From: JAZDFC01 sp043808235
GTDB taxonomy: Bacteria; Bacteroidota; Ignavibacteria; Ignavibacteriales; Melioribacteraceae
Reading direction: 5' to 3'
Length of the DNA: 22,611 bases
NCBI GenBank assembly: GCA_043808235.1
Contig: JAZDFC010000087.1
Location: 1-22,611 of the forward strand
Every line of letters starts with the position of its first letter. Positions within the stretch are counted from its first letter, which is position 1. The notes below the pieces were generated by a model. It was not told the DNA's origin and made no database searches. It saw nothing but the letters and a program-made list of their open reading frames with translations. Shown piece by piece: positions 1-6,551 of the stretch. The translations under genes were made by a program, and so were the position numbers.

Positions 1-69
1 GTCATTTGTATTTTGTTTTTTGGAATTTGAGTAACTAAAAATGAATTTATATATTAATTTGGATTTTAC

Positions 70-2043
70 ATGGGACAAAATCTTGTTGAAAAAATATCTC
101 AGAAATTTGCCGTCGGACTCGAAGATGGTTACGAAGTTCACAGCGGCGATTTTTTAATGATTCAGCCTGCATACGTAATGACGCACGACAACACTGGAGC
201 TGTCATTCCAAAATTTAAAAGTATCGGCGCTGCAAAACTCGCCAATCCGCGGCAGGTTGTTCATACACTCGATCATGATATTCAAAATAAAACCGAAAAA
301 AATCTTGAGAAGTACAAAAAGATAGAAGACTTTTCGAAATCGATGGGCGCTGATTTTTATCCTGCAGGTCGAGGAATTGGTCATCAAATAATGTGCGAAG
401 AAGGTTACGCATTCCCCGGCAATTTTGTAGTTGCATCCGATAGTCACTCCAATATGTACGGCGGACTCGGATGTCTTGGAACTCCTATCGTACGAACGGA
501 CGCGGCATCAATTTGGGCTACAGGCAAAACTTGGTGGCAGGTTCCGCCGGTTGCAAAAGTTGAGTTGAAAGGAAAATTACGAAAAGGAGTTGTTGGTAAA
601 GATGTGATAATCACTCTCTCCGGTTTCTTCAATACAGATGAAGTATTAAATCACATTGTAGAATTTTTCGGCGATGGAATAAAAGAATTAAATATCGATC
701 AAAGATTGACAATTGCGAACATGACCACAGAATGGGGCGCGCTTGGCGGCGTATTCCCTATCGATGAAGTGACAATTGAATGGCTGAAAAATCGTGCTGC
801 GTTTATTAAAAGTCGCGGATTAGCCGGTGTGCCATCGGATGCGGATGGGAACAGCGAACACCCAAGATTGAATGAAAAAAGAATAACTGAATTCGAAAAA
901 TTGTTACCTGAATTTATGCCTGATACAGATGCATATTACGCAAAAGTATTGTCTATTGATTTGAGCACAATCGAACCGCATGTCTCTGGTCCAAATACGG
1001 TAAAAGTGATGAAGGCACTTTCTGTTATCAAAAGTGAAAATGTAAAAATTAATAAAGCGTATTTACTCTCATGCGTTAACAGCAGGATTGATGATCTTGC
1101 TGAAGCGGCTGAAATATTGAAGGGTAAAAAAGTTGCTGATCATGTTCAGTTTTACGTTGCCGCCGCATCGAGCGAGGTGCAGGCTGAAAGCGAAAAACGC
1201 GGTGACTGGCAAGTTTTTCTCGATGCAGGTGCCATTCCACTTCCGCCAAGCTGCGGTCCATGTATCGGACTTGGAACCGGGCTGCTCGAAGATGGCGAGG
1301 TAGGAATATCCGCAACAAACAGAAACTTCAAAGGAAGAATGGGTTCGCCAAGTGCCATTACTTATCTTGCTTCACCGGCTGTTGTTGCCTACTCAGCTCT
1401 ATCCGGTAAAATTGATTTCGATTGGGATGGTGAAAGTATCAAGGTTAAAGGAGAAATAAAAATCAGTCCGCGACCAACACGCATGCGTGTGAAAACAAAA
1501 ATCGTTGAAGGATTTCCTGAAATGATTGAGGGTGATTTAATTTTTTGTCCGCAGGATAACATGAACACGGATGGAATTTATCCCGGTAAGTACACATACA
1601 TCGATGATTTTAAACCGGAAGACCAGGCAAAGGTAGTTATGGAAAATTACGATCCCGAATTCGGCAAACTCGTTAAAGAAGGTGATATACTTGTTGGCGG
1701 TTATAATTTCGGTACCGGCAGTTCGCGCGAGCAAGCTGCAACGGCTTTGAAATACCGCGGGATACAACTTGTCATCACCGGTTCGGCAAATCAAACTTAC
1801 ACACGCAACGCATTGAATAATGGTTATCTCGTAATTGAAGTGCCGGAACTTGTGGATGATTTGAAAGCACAGTTCGGAAATGATAAACTTACTGTAGTCA
1901 CCGGAATACAAGTAAAAATAAATTTCAAAGAATCGAAAATTACTACCACTGATAAGGAATATGTAATTAACCCGGTTGGAGCAGCTGCACAGGAGCTTGT
2001 AGTAACCGGCGGATTGGAAAACTGGGTGAAAATGAATCTTTGA
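70..2043 (+). CDS. Homoaconitase-like hydratase (aconitase superfamily, single chain)
   Basis: A 657-residue [4Fe-4S] hydro-lyase of the aconitase superfamily. It should move the hydroxyl of a tricarboxylate by dehydration and rehydration through a cis-aconitate-type intermediate in the cytoplasm. The predicted cluster cysteines are Cys335 (LSCVNSR) and Cys395/Cys398 (SCGPCIG). The C-terminal swivel domain carries GTGSSREQA at about 548-556. From memory of the family, long stretches (LDHDIQNK near residue 70, the YPAGRGIGHQIM region, TNRNFKGRMGS near 420) match fungal mitochondrial homoaconitase Lys4 much better than bacterial AcnA, AcnB or LeuC. No mitochondrial leader is present. The ATG lacks a clear Shine-Dalgarno sequence. 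No other lysine or aminoadipate pathway gene is nearby; the partners are MmgE/PrpD and citrate lyase genes downstream. Substrate (citrate, methylcitrate, homocitrate or citramalate) is open. The family call is firm and the Lys4 affinity is likely. Confidence 0.88.
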   Translation: MGQNLVEKISQKFAVGLEDGYEVHSGDFLMIQPAYVMTHDNTGAVIPKFKSIGAAKLANPRQVVHTLDHDIQNKTEKNLEKYKKIEDFSKSMGADFYPAGRGIGHQIMCEEGYAFPGNFVVASDSHSNMYGGLGCLGTPIVRTDAASIWATGKTWWQVPPVAKVELKGKLRKGVVGKDVIITLSGFFNTDEVLNHIVEFFGDGIKELNIDQRLTIANMTTEWGALGGVFPIDEVTIEWLKNRAAFIKSRGLAGVPSDADGNSEHPRLNEKRITEFEKLLPEFMPDTDAYYAKVLSIDLSTIEPHVSGPNTVKVMKALSVIKSENVKINKAYLLSCVNSRIDDLAEAAEILKGKKVADHVQFYVAAASSEVQAESEKRGDWQVFLDAGAIPLPPSCGPCIGLGTGLLEDGEVGISATNRNFKGRMGSPSAITYLASPAVVAYSALSGKIDFDWDGESIKVKGEIKISPRPTRMRVKTKIVEGFPEMIEGDLIFCPQDNMNTDGIYPGKYTYIDDFKPEDQAKVVMENYDPEFGKLVKEGDILVGGYNFGTGSSREQAATALKYRGIQLVITGSANQTYTRNALNNGYLVIEVPELVDDLKAQFGNDKLTVVTGIQVKINFKESKITTTDKEYVINPVGAAAQELVVTGGLENWVKMNL

Positions 2044-2152
2044 AAGGATTTGTTTATGAAAAGAAATTTCACCCGCAGTAATTAGAAGAAAATAGTTCTT
2101 GAAATACGACCCTTTTTTGGGTATTATTTCGATGAATATTTTAGAGACTATT

Positions 2153-2401
2153 ATGGAAAAAATACAAAAGAAATTTTCCATCAAAAAAGAGCATGAAATC
2201 TTTCTCAAGAATTACAGAAAATACGGATATACCGACCAGGGTGGAATTGTTCGTGATGCATTAGATAATTTCATCTCTGAGTTAGAGAAAAAGGAAAGGA
2301 AATCTAAATTAAAATTGCAGGCTGAGAAACTTAAATCTTTCTATGAGAAAAACGTTGACCATACTTTCTTGACTTCTCTAGATAGCGAGGATTTCATTTG
2401 A
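2153..2401 (+). CDS. Putative type II antitoxin (RHH-like)
   Basis: An 82-residue charged protein directly before a MazF/PemK-type toxin. The N-terminal half (KKFSIKKEHEIFL, then a helix-turn-helix-like stretch through IVRDALDNFISEL) suits a ribbon-helix-helix DNA-binding fold. The Lys/Glu-rich C-terminal tail is typical of the flexible toxin-wrapping part of an antitoxin. I place the start at the ATG at 2153, with AGAG eight bases upstream. An in-frame ATG at 2132 or a TTG at 2099 would extend it, but neither has a better ribosome site. Its TGA stop overlaps the TTG start of the toxin gene (TTGA), which suggests translational coupling. By analogy with known modules it would neutralise the toxin and repress its own promoter. 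The role rests mainly on the neighbour and on the general fold. Confidence 0.7.
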   Translation: MEKIQKKFSIKKEHEIFLKNYRKYGYTDQGGIVRDALDNFISELEKKERKSKLKLQAEKLKSFYEKNVDHTFLTSLDSEDFI

Positions 2402-2739
2402 AGCAACGGGAAATCTGGGAAATAGACCTTGATCCGACAATTGGCGCTGAAATCAAAAAGAAACGACCTTGTGTGATTCTTAACGATGAAAGTATTGGAA
2501 TATTACCGTTAAAGGTTATAGCCCCAATAACTTCATGGAATGATGAATTTGAAGATTCATTATGGATGGTTAAAATTATTCCAAACCGGATTAATAATTT
2601 GAAAAAAATCTCTGTGATTGATTGTTTCCAGGTGCGAGCTGTTTCTGAAATGAGATTGATAAAAAAAATAGGTGAAATTAGCTTTGTGGAATTGGAGAAA
2701 ACTAAAATCGCTATGAAAGCAGTTTTCGATATTGATTGA
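2398..2739 (+). CDS. MazF/PemK-family toxin (endoribonuclease)
   Basis: A 113-residue protein with the hallmarks of the MazF/PemK/Kid family. The N-terminal pattern is REIWEIDLDPTIGAEIKKKRP, followed by a VIL strand and an APITSW strand near residue 43. The length fits the family (about 105-120 residues). Family members are sequence-specific mRNA interferases held inactive by a cognate antitoxin. The TTG start overlaps the stop of the upstream antitoxin gene by four bases, so the pair is almost certainly translated together. The module sits between the homoaconitase-like gene and the MmgE/PrpD gene, directly before a MITE-like element. The reading frame is intact. Toxicity and RNA target cannot be judged from sequence. 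Confidence 0.85.
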   Translation: MKQREIWEIDLDPTIGAEIKKKRPCVILNDESIGILPLKVIAPITSWNDEFEDSLWMVKIIPNRINNLKKISVIDCFQVRAVSEMRLIKKIGEISFVELEKTKIAMKAVFDID

Positions 2740-3119
2740 AAAATATTATTGGAGATTTTTAATCCCATTGATTTTCTATTATAACTATCACAAAGGTGTT
2801 ATTAGGGCGCCTCTAAAAACCACGTATTTTAAAAATAGCACACTGATAAACACAGATTAAACAGATTTTCACAGATCGTTATTGAGTTTTTAGAGGTGCC
2901 CATTAGTAATTTGAAAACAACATTCAATAAACTATTTTTACACAAGAATTTTTAAATATTTCGATGATGATTATTCTATACAAAACTTCAAAAGATTTTT
3001 TCCCTTTCCTAAACTTCCCAAAAGTTTTTGAAACGAATTGGCAGAATAGATAGATACTACTTCGCACTTTTCTCTTTCAACAATAATTTTATCTAAAAAA
3101 TTTCAACGAGGTTATTATT
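2740..3119. other. 380-bp intergenic region before the mmgE/prpD-like gene
   Basis: No credible gene. It contains the 97-bp inverted-repeat element described separately at 2805-2901. The rest is AT-rich leader DNA. A short imperfect palindrome (AAACTT, five bases, AAGTTT) lies at 3011-3027. Promoter elements for the downstream gene must lie between about 2905 and 3100 if it is not transcribed from upstream. I could not pick a convincing Bacteroidota-type -33/-7 pair. A ribosome site (GAGG) precedes the ATG at 3120. Confidence 0.6.
2805..2901. mobile_element. MITE-like element with 16-bp terminal inverted repeats
   Basis: The ends are GGGCGCCTCTAAAAAC (2805-2820) and GTTTTTAGAGGTGCCC (2886-2901). 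They are inverted copies with a single mismatch. The element is flanked on both sides by ATTA (2801-2804 and 2902-2905), which looks like a 4-bp target-site duplication. It is 97 bp long and has no coding capacity. The core (about 2830-2876) contains a CAGATT-rich stretch resembling a repeat type often seen between bacterial genes and also resembling 6481-6540 in this window. This structure is what a non-autonomous miniature transposable element looks like. The parent transposase is not in the window and I do not assign an IS family. Confidence 0.7.
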
Positions 3120-4553
3120 ATGGAGAAATCCATTTCACGTATTATATCGGAATTTGCAGTTAATTTAAAATATGAGGATCTACCAAAAGAAGTAATTCAC
3201 GAAGTAAAAAGATATTTGTACGATTCCATCGGTTGCGCTTATGGAAGTTATCACACTAAAGATGTAAATATCATTCGCGATATATACAAAGATATGGGCG
3301 GAAAATCCGAAGCAACAGTCTTTGCATTCGGCGATAAAATCCCGGCAGTCAACGCGACACTTGTTAATTCATTGATGATTCGCTCTCTCGATTTCAATGA
3401 TATTTATTGGAAGGAAGATCCTTCCCATCCTTCCGATATTATTCCCGCAGCTTTGTCCGTTGCTGAGATGGTTGGTGCTTCGATGAAAGATGTAATCGTC
3501 GCTATTGTTCTTGCCTATGAATTTGAGCAGAGATTATGCTTGTTTGCCAAGCCAGGAGTACGCGAACGCAAATGGCACCATGCTACCTTAACTCAATTTG
3601 TTTCTCCTATCGTAGCTGGCAAAGTTCTCGGATTAACCATCGATCAGACGGTGAATGCAATTGGAATTAACGGCTCACACAATCATACTATTGGTTGCCC
3701 AACCGCAGGAAAATTGACAATGATGAAAAATACCGTTGACCCTATGGCAACACAAGCCGGGGTATTTGCAGCATTGATGGCAAAGAAAGGTTATTCCGGT
3801 ACCGAGAAAGTATTTGAAGGTAAAGAAGGTTTTATGGATTGCTTCTTCGGTTGGGATTCGAAAAACGAAATTATGAACCCGGTTAAAATGGCTGGCCGAG
3901 AAAATACGTCGGACTGGGCATGGGATATTGATGCATTGATAGGAAATCTTGGGAAGGATTATAAAATTCTTGAGTGCAGTATGAAAGCTTTCCCGACCGA
4001 AGCATTAACTCATACACATATTTCAGCTACATTAAAAGCTGTAACGAAGAATAATATTTCATACGATCAAATTGAAGAAGTCAAGTTAACTACGATAGCC
4101 CGCGCATGCGATATATTATTCGATCCGCACAAATATCGTCCCGAATCGAGAGAGACTGCTGATCATTCTCTTCCCTACTGCATAGCCGCAGCATTGGTTG
4201 ATCACAAAATCACAACACAATCGTTCAGCGACGAGAAACTAAAAGATCCGGCAATATGGGAAGTGATCGACAGAATCAAAGGCGAAGCATCGGAGGAATT
4301 CGAAAAGATGTTCCCGGCGAAACAGCCTTCGAAAGTTATAGTACGCACAAAAGACGGAAGAGAGTTCTCGGAATATCTCGAATACCCGAAAGGCGATCCG
4401 CGCGAACCGATGACCGAGGAAGACCTCGATAATAAATTTAGCGGGTTGACCGATGGATTGATTTCGAAAGAGAAACATAAAGAAGTAAAAGAAATGATCT
4501 TTAATTGCGACAACCTCGAAGCAAAGTATTTTATGGAGAGATTAACGGTTTAA
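3120..4553 (+). CDS. MmgE/PrpD-family dehydratase (2-methylcitrate/citrate dehydratase-like)
   Basis: A 477-residue cytoplasmic protein spanning the whole MmgE/PrpD fold: an all-helical part of about 270 residues, then an alpha/beta lid. The family signature is clear: SLDFND (89-94) followed by HPSD (103-106), and a conserved WHHATLTQ-type segment near 152. Known members include PrpD (2-methylcitrate dehydratase), Bacillus MmgE (acts on 2-methylcitrate and citrate), cis-aconitate decarboxylase and iminodisuccinate epimerase, so the family name alone does not fix the reaction. Beside an aconitase-type hydratase and citrate lyase genes, dehydration of citrate, or of a citrate analogue, to an aconitate is the simplest reading. 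The ATG has GAGG eight bases upstream. The stop codon lies inside a strong inverted repeat. Family certain, substrate uncertain. Confidence 0.87.
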   Translation: MEKSISRIISEFAVNLKYEDLPKEVIHEVKRYLYDSIGCAYGSYHTKDVNIIRDIYKDMGGKSEATVFAFGDKIPAVNATLVNSLMIRSLDFNDIYWKEDPSHPSDIIPAALSVAEMVGASMKDVIVAIVLAYEFEQRLCLFAKPGVRERKWHHATLTQFVSPIVAGKVLGLTIDQTVNAIGINGSHNHTIGCPTAGKLTMMKNTVDPMATQAGVFAALMAKKGYSGTEKVFEGKEGFMDCFFGWDSKNEIMNPVKMAGRENTSDWAWDIDALIGNLGKDYKILECSMKAFPTEALTHTHISATLKAVTKNNISYDQIEEVKLTTIARACDILFDPHKYRPESRETADHSLPYCIAAALVDHKITTQSFSDEKLKDPAIWEVIDRIKGEASEEFEKMFPAKQPSKVIVRTKDGREFSEYLEYPKGDPREPMTEEDLDNKFSGLTDGLISKEKHKEVKEMIFNCDNLEAKYFMERLTV

Positions 4554-4608
4554 TTGCTGAATGGCTAAACGGTTTTCAAATTTCTTTGTTCTTAGCAATT
4601 CAACCGTT
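4544..4608 (+). terminator. Stem-loop spanning the stop codon of the mmgE/prpD-like gene
   Basis: The left arm AACGGTTTAATTGCTGA (4544-4560) contains the TAA stop at 4551-4553. It pairs with TTAGCAATTCAACCGTT (4592-4608) at 15 of 17 positions around a 31-base loop. There is no T-run after the right arm, so it may be an attenuating or RNA-stabilising structure or a dispersed repeat rather than a classical terminator. A further AACGGTTTTC sits in the loop at 4568-4577 and could compete for the right arm. Confidence 0.45.
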
Positions 4609-4694
4609 GGACAATGCAGCTATTCATCTATGTTGCTTTTAATCGGCATTGATTTTAACTTTGTGACAGTATAATGACAGAAATAGGAGACGAG

Positions 4695-4964
4695 ATGCAA
4701 GCAATAATGTACACAGAAGCTAGAAACAAGTTGAACAAAATTATAAATATGGTTAACGATGACTGTGAACCCGTTATAATCGTCGGTTCTAAGGGAAGGA
4801 AAGATGCAGTTGTTCTTGCGAAAGAAGAGTACGACAACATGATCGAAGAATTATACATTCTCAGCAACCCCAAATGGGTAAAGAGCATAAAGAAAGGCAT
4901 CAAAGAATTGGACCAGGGTAAAGGAAAGATATTGGATGTTAAACAAGTTCTTAAAGTAAAGTAG
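4695..4964 (+). CDS. yefM: YefM/Phd-family antitoxin
   Basis: An 89-residue antitoxin of the Phd/YefM type. It opens with MQAIMYTEARNKL, followed by EPVIIV and a VVLAKEEYDNM segment, the arrangement seen in YefM proteins. The C-terminal part (ILSNPKWVKSIKKG and a charged tail) matches the toxin-binding region. I chose the ATG at 4695 because AGGAGA lies four bases before it and the protein then begins where YefM proteins normally do. An upstream in-frame ATG at 4674 would add seven unrelated residues. The stop codon overlaps the GTG start of the yoeB-like gene by one base. Expected role: bind and inhibit the toxin and repress the pair's own promoter, which would also affect the lyase genes if they are cotranscribed. 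Confidence 0.88.
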   Translation: MQAIMYTEARNKLNKIINMVNDDCEPVIIVGSKGRKDAVVLAKEEYDNMIEELYILSNPKWVKSIKKGIKELDQGKGKILDVKQVLKVK

Positions 4965-5248
4965 TGGGAAATAACTTCAAAATTTCCTGGGCTCCCGAAG
5001 CTCTGCGTCAAGTAAAGTGGATTCAGAAAAATCGACCGCGCGAATTTCAAAAAGAATATTTTGGTAAAGTTGAAGAATTAATTGATGCAATATCCAAATC
5101 ACCTTTTCGCGGTATTGGTCATCCTGAACACTTGAAGCGCGAATTGCCCGCTTGCTGGTCACGACGAATTAATAAAAAAGACAGATTGGTGTATAGAATA
5201 AAAGGAAACTTAATAGAAATTGTATCCATAATTGGTCATTACGAATAA
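4964..5248 (+). CDS. yoeB: Txe/YoeB-family toxin (ribosome-dependent mRNA endonuclease)
   Basis: A 94-residue RelE-superfamily toxin of the YoeB branch. The C-terminal half carries the diagnostic pattern HPEHLK, then WSRRINKKDRLVYRI, then GHYE. By alignment from memory with E. coli YoeB, the catalytic Glu, Arg and His correspond to Glu55, Arg74 and His92, so it should be active. Family members bind the ribosomal A site and cut mRNA during translation. The start is GTG, overlapping the antitoxin stop by one base. The next gene, the citrate lyase fusion, begins only 11 bases after the stop, so this module is physically inside the metabolic transcription unit. Intact, with no sign of decay. Confidence 0.9.
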   Translation: MGNNFKISWAPEALRQVKWIQKNRPREFQKEYFGKVEELIDAISKSPFRGIGHPEHLKRELPACWSRRINKKDRLVYRIKGNLIEIVSIIGHYE

Positions 5249-5259
5249 TAGAGATTTAA

Positions 5260-6480
5260 ATGCAAAATCGAATTGTAAAATCTTCTGCCGGCAAACGGGG
5301 CGATAAAGTCCGCTCCGATTGTTACTTCGAAATCGAGTTGAAGGAAAAAGGCGGAATTAAAATTGACTTAAAAAGTAAAGTCGCAATTATGTACGGTGAC
5401 TCCATAAAAAAGACAATCACCGATATGTGTAAATTCTTTGGGATTAAAAATGCTGAAATCCTGCTCGAAGACAGCGGCGCTGTCCCTTTCGTATTAACAG
5501 CCCGCTTTGAACTTGCAGTCAAACGATTATTTCCTGATCTTGAAGGAGAATATTTGCCAGAATCTATCGAAGCGAATAAGTACGATACGGCAAAAGATAA
5601 ATTGAGAAGAAGCAGATTATACCTTCCCGGTAATGAACCGAAATTTTTTATTAATGCAGGTTTGCATAAGCCGGACGGAATAATTCTCGATCTCGAAGAC
5701 AGCGTCGCCCCAACCGAAAAAGATACAGCCCAACTGCTCGTTCGAAATGCCTTACGCGCCGTAGATTTTTACGGCTGCGAAAGAATGGTTAGAATTAATC
5801 AACTTCCGCGCGGATTAGACGATTTAAAATATATCGTCCCGCACAATGTTCATGTAATATTAATTCCGAAATGTGAATCCGCTGAGCAAGTCCAACTCGT
5901 GGATGAGCATGTTAAAATGCTTCGCGCAGAATTTAATATCGACAATCTAATATTTTATATGCCGATTATTGAAAGCGCTCTCGGTGTGATCAAGTCATAC
6001 GAAATTGCTTCTGCATCGGAAAATGTTTGCGCGTTGGCAGTCGGACTCGAAGATTACACTGCCGATATCGGAACGGAAAGAACTCTTGAAGGTAAAGAAA
6101 GTTTCTTTGCACGTTCGATGGTCATCAATGCGGCAAAGGCTGCAGGCGTTCAACCAATCGACACTGTCTTCTCCGATGTAAATGATATGGAAGGATTGCG
6201 GAAAAGCGTGATTGAAGCAAAATCACTTGGTTTCGAAGGCAAGGGATGCATTCATCCACGACAAATTAATATTGTTCATGAAGCGTTTGCGCCGACAGTA
6301 ACCGAGATTGAAAAAGCGAAGAAGATTATTTTAGCGTTCGAAGAAGCCGGGGTAAAGGGAATCGGTGTTGTTTCACTTGGCAGTAAAATGATTGATGCTC
6401 CGGTTGTAAAGCGTGCACAGAGAGTAGTCAACCTGGCGATCTTGAATAATTTGTTAAACGAAAATTGGAGAAAAGAATAG
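5260..6480 (+). CDS. citE: Citrate lyase acyl-carrier/beta-subunit fusion (CitD-CitE)
   Basis: A 406-residue fusion. Residues 1 to about 95 resemble CitD, the acyl carrier of citrate lyase (KIDLKSKVAIMYGDSIK, then EDSGAVPFVLTARFELAV, as in the family's IDLNS and DDKGALD regions). A linker of about 20 residues follows, and residues 117-406 form a complete CitE / HpcH-HpaI TIM barrel (RSRLYLPGNEPKFF, ILDLEDSVAPTEKDTA at 142-157, MVRIN at 176-180). CitE cleaves citryl-carrier to acetyl-carrier and oxaloacetate. CitD is normally a separate protein of about 98 residues carrying phosphoribosyl-dephospho-CoA on a serine in an AGTLESxD motif. Here that region reads AGKRGDKVRSD; Ser19 is the only plausible carrier residue and the spacing differs. 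The ATG has GAGA upstream. Related substrates such as citramalate are possible. Confidence 0.88.
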   Translation: MQNRIVKSSAGKRGDKVRSDCYFEIELKEKGGIKIDLKSKVAIMYGDSIKKTITDMCKFFGIKNAEILLEDSGAVPFVLTARFELAVKRLFPDLEGEYLPESIEANKYDTAKDKLRRSRLYLPGNEPKFFINAGLHKPDGIILDLEDSVAPTEKDTAQLLVRNALRAVDFYGCERMVRINQLPRGLDDLKYIVPHNVHVILIPKCESAEQVQLVDEHVKMLRAEFNIDNLIFYMPIIESALGVIKSYEIASASENVCALAVGLEDYTADIGTERTLEGKESFFARSMVINAAKAAGVQPIDTVFSDVNDMEGLRKSVIEAKSLGFEGKGCIHPRQINIVHEAFAPTVTEIEKAKKIILAFEEAGVKGIGVVSLGSKMIDAPVVKRAQRVVNLAILNNLLNENWRKE

Positions 6481-6540
6481 AACGCAGATTTTAATGATCA
6501 GTGGAAATCATAAAAATCCGTGTCATCCGTGTTCTATTAA
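6481..6540. repeat. Dispersed intergenic repeat in the citDE-citF gap
   Basis: The whole gap right after the citDE stop reads as a dispersed repeat of the type AACGCAGATTTTAATGATCA ... ATCCGTGTCATCCGTGTTC, which is frequently seen between genes in many bacteria (recognised by memory). The core of the element at 2805-2901 has a related CAGATT-rich composition. It keeps the downstream frame open as far as a GTG at 6501. It therefore creates a false N-terminal extension for citF. Confidence 0.55.
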
Positions 6541-6551
6541 AGAGGATAAAA

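Noticed and set aside
1..69. Promoter of the hydratase gene
   Set aside because: AT-rich with TTTG- and TATTTTG-like words, but no properly spaced -33/-7 pair could be defended in the short sequence available.
1537..2208. Long open frame on the minus strand (223 codons) inside the hydratase gene
   Set aside because: It lies opposite a clearly conserved enzyme gene, has no recognisable protein character and no ribosome site; it is a shadow of codon bias.
3120..4553. Reading the MmgE/PrpD protein as cis-aconitate decarboxylase (itaconate synthesis)
   Set aside because: The family includes that enzyme, but no itaconate-specific genes are present and the citrate lyase neighbours favour a dehydratase; sequence alone cannot decide.
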